Assembly: GCF_002979755.1 (NCBI RefSeq)
Contig: NZ_PCPP01000001.1
Location: 2,078,665-2,142,664, forward strand
From: Chryseobacterium culicis
GTDB taxonomy: Bacteria > Bacteroidota > Bacteroidia > Flavobacteriales > Weeksellaceae
Reading direction: 5' to 3'
Length of the DNA stretch: 64,000 nt
Shown here: piece by piece, positions 46,822 to 55,731 of the stretch
Layout: the number at the start of each line of letters is the position of its first letter
Numbering within the stretch: the stretch's first letter is position 1
The notes under the pieces: model-generated
The model's database searches: none
Told to the model about the DNA's origin: nothing
The model's input: only the letters and a program-made list of their open reading frames with translations
Made by a program: the position numbers and the translations under genes

Positions 46822-47544
46822 TCAATTCATTCTTTCCGACCATTGCAGGACTTCCGGAAGTTCCATATCAGAAAATTCAATGTGAATCACTCTCCTTTTC
46901 TTTCCGTTGGTTGTTCGGTTGGAACCATGAAGCGTTAAAGGTTTCATGATCATAATTCCTCCTTTTTCAACGTTACAGATTTCTTCTGTTTCAATGGTCC
47001 AGTCGATGGTTTCCGGTCTGTAAATACCTTTTGCATGAGATTTTGGAACTACTTTCAGCGCTCCGTTATTTTCATCGGTATCATCCAGATGGATTCTGAT
47101 GGTATAAATATTTTCCAAGACAGCCAGTGGAGGCTGTACCGCAAACTGATTTTGTTTGGTTGTCCATGGACCGAAGTTAGCTAGCTCTAGTTTTTTATCT
47201 ACAGAAATAGTCAGATCCTGATGATAGGCTACATACCAGTTGGAGGTTTCAGGTTTATCAAAATAAATACTTTTTACCACAAAATATTTTTCTCCGAAGA
47301 TCTTCCTCACCACTTTCTGAATATTGTCATTCAAAACAAGGTCTTTGATTTTCGGAACTTCTTTTAAAAACTGTCTTATGGCAAAGAGGTCTTCAGACTT
47401 TCTGAAATTTTCTTTGGAAGTGTCTATATTTCTCAGAACAAGATTGATATCCTCTAACTCTTTCTGTGAAAACACGTTATTGATAACAGCAAAGCCATAT
47501 TCTTCAATATGGCTTTTATGATTTTCTAAGTTATTTAAACTCAT
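46822..47544 (-). CDS. Phytanoyl-CoA dioxygenase-like Fe(II)/2-oxoglutarate oxygenase
   Basis: A 240-residue member of the PhyH family (2-oxoglutarate-dependent non-heme iron oxygenases). The Fe ligands are visible as the HxD of AYHQDLTISVD and the distal His of PLTLHGSNRTT, followed by the 2-oxoglutarate Arg in KRRVIHIEFS. It lacks a signal peptide. It lies 6 bases downstream of the symporter gene (47551) on the same strand. Its substrate is unknown; the transporter could supply a small acid or amino acid that it hydroxylates. Confidence 0.88.
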   Translation of the reverse strand: MSLNNLENHKSHIEEYGFAVINNVFSQKELEDINLVLRNIDTSKENFRKSEDLFAIRQFLKEVPKIKDLVLNDNIQKVVRKIFGEKYFVVKSIYFDKPETSNWYVAYHQDLTISVDKKLELANFGPWTTKQNQFAVQPPLAVLENIYTIRIHLDDTDENNGALKVVPKSHAKGIYRPETIDWTIETEEICNVEKGGIMIMKPLTLHGSNRTTNGKKRRVIHIEFSDMELPEVLQWSERMN

Positions 47545-47550
47545 TGATAT

Positions 47551-48801
47551 TTAAATTTTGTCTAACGGCTCAGTCAATTGCCCTTCCCATTTAGAAACTG
47601 CTGTAGTTGCCAGTGTATTTCCTAATACGTTTGTCATACTTCTACCCATATCACAGAAATGGTCAATTGGTAGAATTAAAGCAATTCCTTCCGGCGGGAT
47701 ACCGAACATTGAACATGTTGCCACAATAATTACCAGAGATGCCCTCGGAACCCCAGCGATTCCTTTTGAGGTAAGCATTAATACCAAAAGCATCGTGATC
47801 TGCTGTCCAAGAGTCATTTCGATTCCGTAGATCTGTGCAATAAAGATTGAAGCAAATGTCATATACATCATACTTCCATCCAGGTTGAATGAATATCCTA
47901 ATGGTAAAATAAAAGACACTACTCTGCTGTTACACCCGAATTTTTCAAGTTCTTCAACCAATTTCGGGAATACAGCTTCTGAACTTGTAGTAGAGAAAGC
48001 AATCAGCAATGGCTCCTTAATTCTTCTTAAAAGATCAAAAAGACGGTTTCCTAAGATGAAATATCCCACTAACAAAAGTACCAGCCAAAGAACGGCTATG
48101 GCAAAGAAGAAATCTCTTAAATAAATAGCATATACTTTAAAGATTTCAAAACCATTGGTTGCCACTACCGCAGCAATAGCTCCCAGTACTCCAAGCGGAG
48201 CAAACCACATGATGTATCCCACCATTTTAAGAATAGCATGAGCAATGATATCAAAAAGCTTTACTACAGGTTTAGCATATTCTTCTCCTAAATTAGCAAG
48301 GGCAACGCCAAACATCACAGCAAATACAACGATCTGCAGTACTTCATTGGTAGCAAAGGCTTCAAATAAACTTTTAGGAATCATATGCTTTACAAAGTCT
48401 TCCATAGAAAAACTTTTGCTGCTTTTAAGAAGTTCATCAGCAGAAGCAACATCCTGAATTGGCAATTTTGTAACATGCCCAGGTTCAAGCCAGTTAACAA
48501 GGATCAACCCAATGAAAAGGGAAATCAGAGAAGCGGAAATAAACCAAAGCATTGCTTTTGTTCCTACTCTTCCAATCATTTTGATATCACTCATTTTGGC
48601 AATTCCCACTACTAATGTCGTAAAAACCAATGGAGCAATAATCATCTGTACCAATCTGATAAAAACCGTTCCCAACAGTTTTATATTCTTGGAAAAAGGT
48701 TCTGCACTATCCGGATAGCTTACGTGTACAATACCTCCAATTCCTACTCCCAGAAGAAGTGCAATGATAATTGCTATAAAAAGTTTATTCTGTCCTTTCA
48801 T
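47551..48801 (-). CDS. Dicarboxylate/amino acid:cation symporter (DAACS family)
   Basis: A 416-residue secondary transporter with eight or more membrane helices. The family signatures are LLLGVGIGGIVHVSYP early on, AFSTTSSEAVFPKLVEELEKFG (the serine-rich re-entrant loop) and GYSFNLDGSMMYMTFASIFIAQ in the substrate-binding region. It probably imports glutamate, aspartate or C4-dicarboxylates with protons or sodium. The dioxygenase gene begins 6 bases downstream, suggesting joint control. Substrate specificity cannot be read from the sequence. Confidence 0.92.
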   Translation of the reverse strand: MKGQNKLFIAIIIALLLGVGIGGIVHVSYPDSAEPFSKNIKLLGTVFIRLVQMIIAPLVFTTLVVGIAKMSDIKMIGRVGTKAMLWFISASLISLFIGLILVNWLEPGHVTKLPIQDVASADELLKSSKSFSMEDFVKHMIPKSLFEAFATNEVLQIVVFAVMFGVALANLGEEYAKPVVKLFDIIAHAILKMVGYIMWFAPLGVLGAIAAVVATNGFEIFKVYAIYLRDFFFAIAVLWLVLLLVGYFILGNRLFDLLRRIKEPLLIAFSTTSSEAVFPKLVEELEKFGCNSRVVSFILPLGYSFNLDGSMMYMTFASIFIAQIYGIEMTLGQQITMLLVLMLTSKGIAGVPRASLVIIVATCSMFGIPPEGIALILPIDHFCDMGRSMTNVLGNTLATTAVSKWEGQLTEPLDKI

Positions 48802-48964
48802 ATATATAGTTCAATTTGCGCAAATATAATGGTTTTTCAATTGACAGTAGATTTTCTTCTATCAGGATGAATTTTAGATTAAGTTTTTAATCCCTGAAAA
48901 TTAAATCCCTGATTTAGAAAATATTGTAAAAAAATTAAGAAACATTTATTGAATTTTTATTCTT

Positions 48965-48991
48965 TTGGTACAAATTTTATTATTACATTTG
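48965..48991 (+). promoter_or_regulatory. Bacteroidetes-type promoter upstream of BON-domain lipoprotein gene
   Basis: TTG (48965-48967) followed after 16 bases by TACATTTG (48984-48991), matching the flavobacterial consensus -33 TTG and -7 TAnnTTTG. The start site would be near 48998, about 25 bases before the ATG at 49022. Confidence 0.55.
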
Positions 48992-49021
48992 AGTGTATAA
49001 CAACATTAATAAATATACAAT

Positions 49022-49513
49022 ATGAAAAAAACTATTGCAATGGCTGCATTAGCTGTAGCTGTATCTTTCGGTGCTATTTCTTGTAAAAAGAAAGTTTCTG
49101 ATGCCGACCTTCAGACTCAGGCTACAACTATAGTAACTTCTAATCCCAATGCTTCTGTTGAAGTAAAAGAAGGTGTAGCTCACTTAAGCGGTACTTTCGC
49201 AGATCAACAGTCTAAAGACGCAATGATTGCAAAATTAAAAGCTATCGGCGGAGTTAAAGATGTAATGGATATGTCTACTATAGCAGCAGCTCCTACCCCT
49301 GCAGTACCTGTGGAAACAGCATCTGCTGTAGATCCTGCTGTTCAGAAAAAAGTTCAGGATGCGGTGAAGGATTTCCCTTCTGTAAAAGTAGAAGTTGTAA
49401 ACGGACAGCTTACTCTTACAGGAAATGTTTCCGGCTTACAGGCTAGAAAAATCAAAGAATCTGTAGATGCTTTGAAAATCGGAAAGTATAACAACAACCT
49501 AATCGTAAAATAA
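49022..49513 (+). CDS. BON-domain lipoprotein
   Basis: A 163-residue lipoprotein (lipobox FGAISC, Cys21). Two BON-type domains (about 30-90 and 105-163) show the VExxxGxxxLxG pattern: VEVKEGVAHLSGTFADQQSKD and VEVVNGQLTLTGNVSGLQARK, with an Ala/Pro-rich linker between. BON domains bind phospholipids or peptidoglycan-linked structures and occur in osmotic-stress proteins such as OsmY. It is followed by a BON-SH3 gene after 6 bases, so the two likely work together at the cell envelope. Confidence 0.88.
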   Translation: MKKTIAMAALAVAVSFGAISCKKKVSDADLQTQATTIVTSNPNASVEVKEGVAHLSGTFADQQSKDAMIAKLKAIGGVKDVMDMSTIAAAPTPAVPVETASAVDPAVQKKVQDAVKDFPSVKVEVVNGQLTLTGNVSGLQARKIKESVDALKIGKYNNNLIVK

Positions 49514-49519
49514 TTTAAG

Positions 49520-49939
49520 ATGAGCGAATTACAAGATAAATATTCAAGCGTAGTTTCAGCGGCACAGTCTGCAGGGATCTCAAATCTTCAGGTTCAGGAG
49601 CAGGACGGAATTCTTTATGTTTCCGGAAATGCTTCCAATACTGCGGCTAAAGATGCTGTATGGAATGCTCTGGGAGCTATTGATTCTACTTATTCTGCTT
49701 CAGATATCAATATTGATGTACAGGTTGCAGGTCTTTCTTCAGGAGCTTCTTTAACGGTAGCAACGGAAGAATCTAATCTTAACATCAGACAGGAGCCTTC
49801 TACTGAAGCTGCCGTAGTAGGTAAAGCTGCAAAAGGTTCTTCTGTAACTCTTATTGAGCAGACTTCTGATGACTGGTGGAAAGTGAAAACTGCTGACGGT
49901 CAGGAAGGATATGCTTATTCAAGATATTTAAGAGCATAA
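49520..49939 (+). CDS. BON domain plus SH3b domain protein
   Basis: A 139-residue protein with one BON-like domain (about 10-70, LQVQEQDGILYVSGNASNT) and a C-terminal bacterial SH3 domain (about 78-139, ATEESNLNIRQEPSTEAAV and WWKVKTADGQEGYAYSRYLRA). It starts directly with MSELQDKY and has no signal peptide or lipobox. SH3b domains usually bind cell-wall peptides outside the cytoplasm, so the missing signal is odd; an intracellular role, or an unusual export route, is possible. It is co-transcribed with the BON lipoprotein 6 bases upstream. Confidence 0.85.
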   Translation: MSELQDKYSSVVSAAQSAGISNLQVQEQDGILYVSGNASNTAAKDAVWNALGAIDSTYSASDINIDVQVAGLSSGASLTVATEESNLNIRQEPSTEAAVVGKAAKGSSVTLIEQTSDDWWKVKTADGQEGYAYSRYLRA

Positions 49940-49982
49940 TTTTTATTAAAAAGTAATAAATTTTTATAAAAAAAGCATAGAG

Positions 49983-50007
49983 ACATCCCAACTTTGGGAT
50001 GTTTTTA
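49983..50007 (+). terminator. Terminator after the BON pair
   Basis: A perfect ACATCCCA / TGGGATGT hairpin (49983-49990, 49995-50002) with loop of 4, followed by a T-run. Confidence 0.8.
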
Positions 50008-50033
50008 TATTTTTACGGCTCTGAAAAGAACTA

Positions 50034-52787
50034 ATGAAGAAAACTCTGTTGCTATTGACTTTGATGTTCACAGTCATTATTCTGCACGGTCAAAAACTAC
50101 ACATTGACGGAAAAATATTCGATTCTGAAAAGAAGCCGATAGAAAACTCTACCGTTTATCTTTTGAAAGAAAAAGATTCATCTATCATCAATTATACGGC
50201 AACCAATAAAGAAGGGAAATTTTCTCTGAAAATTGATGAAATGAAAGAACCTTCCATTCTTAAAATTGATGCCGACAAATTATCTTCTTACTCCAAAAAA
50301 TTTGAAAAAATAGATCGGTCATTATCTCTGAGAGAAATTCAGCTTGAAAAACAGGACATCATTACTACCATTGATGAGGTGAAAATTACAGTATCTCCTG
50401 TAAAAATTAAGAAAGACACCATTGAATTCAATGCAGCAGCGATTAAAGTTCGCCCTGACAGTAAAATTGAAGAACTTCTGAAACAGATTCCCGGTGTGGA
50501 GGTCAGCAATGAGGGAAAAATTACAGTCAATGGAAAAGAGGTGGATCAGATCATGATTAATGGAAAACCTTTCTTTGATAAAGATGGTAAAATTGCCCTC
50601 CAGAACTTACCTGCAGATATCATTAAGAATATTCAGTTTACCACCACCAAAACAAAAGAGGAAGAACTTAGCGGAAAAACAGCCAAATCACAGAATACCA
50701 CAATTAACTTTAATATTGACGAAAAGAAAAATAAAGGGTTACTGACAAGACTTACCGTTGGGTATGGATCAGACAAGCGGTATGAAGCAAGTGGACTGGC
50801 CAGTTATTTTAAAGGAGATATGAAAGTGAGTATTCTTGGCTCTTCTAATAATATCAATTCACAGGGATTTTCCAAAGATGATGTCTTTGACAGTATGGGT
50901 GACGGGCGGAATTCCTGGACGGGAGGAGGATCTGTTTCTTCATCAGGAAATAATCAGGGAGGCGGTGCAAAAGGAATTCAAAGGTCTACCACCATAGGTT
51001 TAAATTACAGTGATAAGCTGGGAAAAGATGCTGATCTGGATTCTTTCAGTCTGATGCACACCGATTCCAATACGGAAACAAAATCCAAAGTTTCAAGATC
51101 TACTCTTCTGCCCACTTATACTCTTCAGACCAATTCTGAAAGTAATGGAGAAAATGAATCCAAACAATATAATTTTGATACCTCAGCCAAAATTACACTG
51201 GATTCTCTGACAAGTATCTATCTTTCTCCGAGATTTTCCAAGAACAGCAGCTTTAGTTTTAATAACTCACGGTCATCTACTTTAAATAACGGCAGCCTTC
51301 TGAATGAAAGTAATGCTTATTCAAACAATAATTCAGAAAACAATTCATTTAACCCTTACCTTTATTTTTCCAGAAAGTTCAAGAAAAAAGGACGTGTGAT
51401 TTCTGCCAATATAAACAGTTCCATCTCCGAATCTAAAAGAGATAACCTGAACCAGTCTCAGAATACCTTCTACCAACCCAATGGAACAACAGTAGACAAC
51501 AGGGATCAGTTGGCTAACAACAAAAATCAGAACAGCAGTTTTAATTTCACCGCCGGATATACAGAACCCATTTCTGATTCAGCAAGGGTAAGTTTTGAAG
51601 TAAAATATGAAAACAGATCTGTCAGAGATTTGAGAAATGTAAACGATTTTGATAATACTACAGGAGATTATACTAAATTCAATCAGCTTTTATCCAACAA
51701 TATGAAACAGAGAATCAATCAGATCTCTCCTGAATTCACTTACCAGCTGAGTAAAAAGAAACTGAATTTCTGGGCTTCCATGAACCTTGACATTTCGGAC
51801 ATGAAAGTAAACTCCATCTATAATGGGCAACAATATGATCTGCAGAAAAATTTTGTTTTACCTGGATATAATGTCAATCTTTACTATCAGTTGAGTGAAG
51901 GGAAAACCTTGAACATTTACAACTATTCCAACTTCACCATCCCCACCGCAGAACAACTGACTCCGTATAAAGATGAATCAAACCCCTTGATTACTTACCA
52001 GGGAAACCCTAACTTAAAAAATACCTGGACCAACAATCTTTATTTGTATTTCAATAATTATAATAAAGTGAAAGAGTTCAGCTACTATTTCAATATTGGT
52101 TTTACGTACAGAAATAATGATATCATCAATTTTTCCACGTATGATAATGCAGGAAAACAGGTGGTCACTTATGACAACGTAAGCGGAAATAAAAGCATCA
52201 ATGCCGGCGGAGGTTTCAGTAAAGTATTGAAATGGAAGAATAATAAACTTATTATCAATCCAAGATTTACCATGAATTATGCGTACAATAACGGTTTTAT
52301 TGATGGACAATCTTTCACCAGCAATTCTTATAATCTAAACCCAGGTCTTAATCTTACCTATGAAATCAAAGATAAAATGACTATCAAACCTTCTTACCGA
52401 CTTGGATACAGCTTCTCAAATTATACCAATTATGATATTAATACAGTAAATACAGCCAATCAGTCATTAAAACTGGAACTGACCAATTATATGCTTAAGG
52501 GCAGATTTGTATTTGGAAATGATTTTGAATACAATACCAATTCCAATATTGCTCCGGGCTTTAAAAAAGATTTCTATTTCTGGAATACCAGCCTTGGATA
52601 TTCATTCTATAAGAAGCAGTTTACAGCGAAAGTGAAGATCTATGATGTTTTAAATCAGAATCAAAGTGTGAGAAGAACAATCACAGACTCTTACTTTGAA
52701 GACCGTGAAGACCTCATTCTGAAAAGATACATCATGTTTTCCATCAGCATGAAACTGAATAAGTTTGCAGGTAAGAAAATGCAATAA
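50034..52787 (+). CDS. Outer-membrane beta-barrel receptor (TonB-receptor-like, CarboxypepD_reg start)
   Basis: A 917-residue outer-membrane protein. Signal peptide (LLLLTLMFTVIILHGQ), an N-terminal CarboxypepD_reg/peptidase-associated domain (about 20-100, IDGKIFDSEKKPIENSTVYLL), a plug (about 135-225, KIEELLKQIPGVEVSNEGKITVNGKEVDQIMINGKPF) and a long Asn/Ser-rich barrel. It belongs to the TonB-receptor-like barrel group common in Flavobacteria. It stands alone; the substrate is unknown. Confidence 0.88.
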   Translation: MKKTLLLLTLMFTVIILHGQKLHIDGKIFDSEKKPIENSTVYLLKEKDSSIINYTATNKEGKFSLKIDEMKEPSILKIDADKLSSYSKKFEKIDRSLSLREIQLEKQDIITTIDEVKITVSPVKIKKDTIEFNAAAIKVRPDSKIEELLKQIPGVEVSNEGKITVNGKEVDQIMINGKPFFDKDGKIALQNLPADIIKNIQFTTTKTKEEELSGKTAKSQNTTINFNIDEKKNKGLLTRLTVGYGSDKRYEASGLASYFKGDMKVSILGSSNNINSQGFSKDDVFDSMGDGRNSWTGGGSVSSSGNNQGGGAKGIQRSTTIGLNYSDKLGKDADLDSFSLMHTDSNTETKSKVSRSTLLPTYTLQTNSESNGENESKQYNFDTSAKITLDSLTSIYLSPRFSKNSSFSFNNSRSSTLNNGSLLNESNAYSNNNSENNSFNPYLYFSRKFKKKGRVISANINSSISESKRDNLNQSQNTFYQPNGTTVDNRDQLANNKNQNSSFNFTAGYTEPISDSARVSFEVKYENRSVRDLRNVNDFDNTTGDYTKFNQLLSNNMKQRINQISPEFTYQLSKKKLNFWASMNLDISDMKVNSIYNGQQYDLQKNFVLPGYNVNLYYQLSEGKTLNIYNYSNFTIPTAEQLTPYKDESNPLITYQGNPNLKNTWTNNLYLYFNNYNKVKEFSYYFNIGFTYRNNDIINFSTYDNAGKQVVTYDNVSGNKSINAGGGFSKVLKWKNNKLIINPRFTMNYAYNNGFIDGQSFTSNSYNLNPGLNLTYEIKDKMTIKPSYRLGYSFSNYTNYDINTVNTANQSLKLELTNYMLKGRFVFGNDFEYNTNSNIAPGFKKDFYFWNTSLGYSFYKKQFTAKVKIYDVLNQNQSVRRTITDSYFEDREDLILKRYIMFSISMKLNKFAGKKMQ

Positions 52788-52820
52788 AGCAACACCATAC
52801 TTTTATATATATTTTCGATA

Positions 52821-52848
52821 ATGGCCGGATCTCTCCGGCTATTTTTAT
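52821..52848 (+). terminator. Terminator after the second barrel receptor
   Basis: A 9-base stem ATGGCCGGA / TCCGGCTAT (52821-52829, 52834-52842, one G-U pair) with a 4-base loop, then a T-run. Confidence 0.75.
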
Positions 52849-52934
52849 GGATTGTCCTACATTTTAAAAGAAGATTCGCTAGAGAAAATACCATAACCGT
52901 GTTTTTATTTTTAAATTAGCAGCAAATTTTTTTT

Positions 52935-54794
52935 ATGAAAATCCATATTTCAGTATTATGTATTCTTTTTTTCATTCTTGGAAAAGCTCAGAAAGCGGAA
53001 CAGAAAGATACTTTCGTTAAAGACAATTTCACCAAGAAAGAATTTTATATTCCAATGCGTGACGGTGTGAAACTTTTTACAGCAGTGTATATCCCGAAAG
53101 ATATAACAAACAAAAATAAATATCCGTTTCTGATGCAGAGAACCTGCTACAGCATCGCCCCATACGGAGAGAGTGAATATAAAACAAAGGTGGGTCCCAA
53201 CACTTACCTTATGAAAGACAAATATATTTTCGTGTATCAGGATGTACGCGGAAGATATATGAGTGAAGGTACTTTTACCAATATGACTCCACAGGTAGAG
53301 CGTAAAACCAAAAAAGATGTTGACGAAAGTACAGATACGTATGATACCATCGAATGGCTTTTGAAAAATGTTAAAGATAACAATGGTAAAGTAGGCCAGT
53401 TTGGAACATCATATCCTGGATTCTATACTGCTGTAGGAACCTTATCACAACACCCTGCTTTGGTAGCTTCTTCACCACAGGCACCTATTTCAGATTTCTG
53501 GAATGATGATTTTCTTCACAACGGAAGATTTATGCTGGGGTATTTCAGAACATTCCCAGTTTTTGGTGTTCAGAAAACACAGCCGGAAAAACAGGCATGG
53601 TATATGGATTCTTTCATCAAGCAGACTTCTGAAGATGGTTTGAAATTCTACAGAGATATGGGCACGCTGAAAGATGCTTATGAAAAATACTACAAGAATA
53701 ATTTCTTCATGACAGAAATTATGAACCATCCCAACTACGATGAATTCTGGCAGAAAAGAGGTCTCCTTCCTCACCTGAAGAATATCAACCATGCTGTAAT
53801 GACCGTTGGCGGATGGTTTGATGCAGAAGATCTTTCCGGCCCTCTGAATATTTATAAGACGATTGAAAAAACAAGTCCTAAAGCCAAAAATACAATTGTA
53901 ATGGGACCTTTCTCACATGGCGGATGGTCTCAGGAACAGGGAAAACATTTCCACAGTGAAACGTATTTTGGTGACAGCATTGCTACTTATTACCAGAAAA
54001 ATATTGAAACAAAATTCTTCAACCACTATCTGAAGGGCAACACCAAAGAAGATGCGGGACTTCCTGAAGCACTCATGTATGACACCGGTGCTAAAGAATG
54101 GAAAGAATTTGCTTCTTATCCCCCTAAAAATGCACAGAAAGTAAATTTCTATCTGGCAGATAAAACCTTGAAAAAAACTTCAGGGCAAGGATATTCTGAA
54201 TATTACAGTGATCCAAACAATCCTGTTTTAAGCTCAGATCATTTAAAAGATTTCAACGGCTTCACTCCTAAAAATTATATGTCGGAAGATCAGAGATTTG
54301 CAGTAGGAAGACCTGATGTATTAACATTCACAACAGATGTTCTTACTGACGACATTACATTTGCCGGAGAGATCATGGCTAAACTGAATATTGCTTCTAC
54401 GTCCACAGATGCAGATTTTGCAGTGAAACTGATTGACGTTTATCCTGAAGATTTCAAACCTGCAGAGAAGAAAGAAGGTGTTATCTATGGGAACTATCAC
54501 CAGATGGTAAGAAGTGAGATTATGCCTGCAAGATTCAGAAATACAAAAGAAAAAGGAGAAGCTTTGGTTCCTAATCAGAAAACAGCTGTTAATTTCAGGC
54601 TTCAGGATGTGGTTCATACTTTCAAAAAAGGACATAAAATCCAGATTCAGATCAGCAGTACATGGTTCCCGCTTTTCGCTATCAATCCGCAGAAATTTAT
54701 GGATAATCCAAATTTTGCCAACAAAGAAGATTATACAAAAGCATTTATTAAAGTATATGACGACAGCTCCATTGAAGCTGAAGTTTTAAAATAA
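52935..54794 (+). CDS. CocE/NonD-type X-Pro dipeptidyl-peptidase or acylase
   Basis: A 619-residue secreted alpha/beta-hydrolase of the CocE/X-Pro dipeptidyl-peptidase group (includes glutaryl-7-ACA acylases and cocaine esterase). Signal peptide (ISVLCILFFILGKAQ). The nucleophile elbow is GQFGTSYPGFYT with Ser159, the acid is in GGWFDAED and the His in MGPFSHGGW. The C-terminal part (about 450-610) is the beta-sandwich domain typical of the family (DVVHTFKKGHKIQIQISSTWFP). The cleaved bond is unknown. It is monocistronic with a clear terminator. Confidence 0.9.
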   Translation: MKIHISVLCILFFILGKAQKAEQKDTFVKDNFTKKEFYIPMRDGVKLFTAVYIPKDITNKNKYPFLMQRTCYSIAPYGESEYKTKVGPNTYLMKDKYIFVYQDVRGRYMSEGTFTNMTPQVERKTKKDVDESTDTYDTIEWLLKNVKDNNGKVGQFGTSYPGFYTAVGTLSQHPALVASSPQAPISDFWNDDFLHNGRFMLGYFRTFPVFGVQKTQPEKQAWYMDSFIKQTSEDGLKFYRDMGTLKDAYEKYYKNNFFMTEIMNHPNYDEFWQKRGLLPHLKNINHAVMTVGGWFDAEDLSGPLNIYKTIEKTSPKAKNTIVMGPFSHGGWSQEQGKHFHSETYFGDSIATYYQKNIETKFFNHYLKGNTKEDAGLPEALMYDTGAKEWKEFASYPPKNAQKVNFYLADKTLKKTSGQGYSEYYSDPNNPVLSSDHLKDFNGFTPKNYMSEDQRFAVGRPDVLTFTTDVLTDDITFAGEIMAKLNIASTSTDADFAVKLIDVYPEDFKPAEKKEGVIYGNYHQMVRSEIMPARFRNTKEKGEALVPNQKTAVNFRLQDVVHTFKKGHKIQIQISSTWFPLFAINPQKFMDNPNFANKEDYTKAFIKVYDDSSIEAEVLK

Positions 54795-54799
54795 ATTGA

Positions 54800-54834
54800 A
54801 AAAGCTGTTCAGACGAACAGCTTTTTATTTTTTT
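54800..54834 (+). terminator. Terminator of the CocE-type gene
   Basis: A perfect 12-base stem (54800-54811 and 54816-54827) with loop AGAC, followed by a T-rich tail. Confidence 0.85.
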
Positions 54835-54902
54835 AAGGTTTTGACTAAAGCCGGATGAATTTATTTTTTTGTTCAAGTGGGCTAAATCCCACTCCTATTG
54901 AT
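54835..54902 (+). repeat. Dispersed repeat R1, second copy
   Basis: Starts AAGGTTTTGACTAAAGCC and ends TCCCACTCCTATTGAT; the same layout as the copies at 27664-27732, 55644-55715 and 60954-61020. Confidence 0.65.
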
Positions 54903-54917
54903 GGATAAATGATAAGT

Positions 54918-55529
54918 TTAATCCTCAATCGTTCTGAAAGTCAGATTTACTCTTGGTGTTTTCACTTTTGTGGTTGGAGGAAGCCTGTGCAGCCAGTTGT
55001 CCTGAGTAGTTCCTTTCATAATTAATAAACTTCCGTTTTCCAGGAATATTTCTGCCTTTTCTTTGGTTGTTTTATGCTTGAATAAAAATTTTCTTTCCGC
55101 TCCAAAGGTCAGAGAGGCAATTGCTCCATGTTTTTTCAGGTCCGTTTCGCCATCGCTGTGATAAGCCATTCCTTCACTTCCGTCATGGTATAAATTGAGC
55201 AGACATGAATTGTAGGTTTCCCCTGAAACTTCTTCACACTTCTTTTTTAATTCTAATAATTCCGGAGTCCAGAATTTAGCATATTTTGTTCTTTTCGAAT
55301 AGGTATATTCAAAAGCTTTTTCTCCAAACCAGGCTACTTTTCTTTTGGTTAAAATCAATTTTCCAAAGATTAATGCCTCATCGTTTTCCCATGGAATCTG
55401 ATTGAGCAGATAATCATAATAAAAAGCAGATTGTTCTGTTGAAAAAACTTTTCCATAATAATGAACAGTACCATCATGTGGAAGTACATTGAGTGGATAA
55501 TCTGATATTTCTTCGAAGAGACTCATCAT
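54918..55529 (-). CDS. AlkB-like Fe(II)/2-oxoglutarate DNA dealkylase
   Basis: A 203-residue AlkB-family dioxygenase. Fe ligands: MAYHSDGETDLKK (His and Asp of HxD) and the distal His in WLHRLPP. The 2-oxoglutarate Arg is in KTPRVNLTFRTIED. Family members remove methyl or alkyl groups from damaged bases by oxidation. The open frame extends 13 codons further upstream, but the ATG pair at 55529/55526 (MMSLFEE) fits better. An Ada-like methyltransferase/regulator gene lies upstream on the same strand, pointing to an alkylation-damage response pair. Confidence 0.88.
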   Translation of the reverse strand: MMSLFEEISDYPLNVLPHDGTVHYYGKVFSTEQSAFYYDYLLNQIPWENDEALIFGKLILTKRKVAWFGEKAFEYTYSKRTKYAKFWTPELLELKKKCEEVSGETYNSCLLNLYHDGSEGMAYHSDGETDLKKHGAIASLTFGAERKFLFKHKTTKEKAEIFLENGSLLIMKGTTQDNWLHRLPPTTKVKTPRVNLTFRTIED

Positions 55530-55593
55530 AGTTTTAGAATTAAATGCTTTATGCTGTAAAAAGTACAATGTACAATGTATTGATGTCTTTTGT

Positions 55594-55634
55594 ATTTAAA
55601 CACAAATAGCACCAATGTTTTTCACAAATGACAC
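55594..55634 (-). repeat. Dispersed repeat R2, inverted copy
   Basis: Plus strand TTTAAACACAAATAGCACCA...TTCACAAATGACAC is the reverse complement of the sequence at 61031-61068 with few differences. It forms one unit with R1 at 55644-55715. Confidence 0.7.
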
Positions 55635-55643
55635 GAATTTTAT

Positions 55644-55715
55644 ATCAATAGGAACGGACTTTAGTCCGTTTAAAAAAAAAATGTTTCAACAAACCACTGG
55701 CTTTAGCCAAAACTT
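55644..55715 (-). repeat. Dispersed repeat R1, inverted copy
   Basis: Plus strand ATCAATAGGAACGGACTTTA ... GGCTTTAGCCAAAACTT, the reverse complement of the R1 pattern. With R2 it forms a composite of about 120 bases between the AlkB-like and Ada-like genes. Confidence 0.7.
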
Positions 55716-55731
55716 ATCTACATCATTGATT

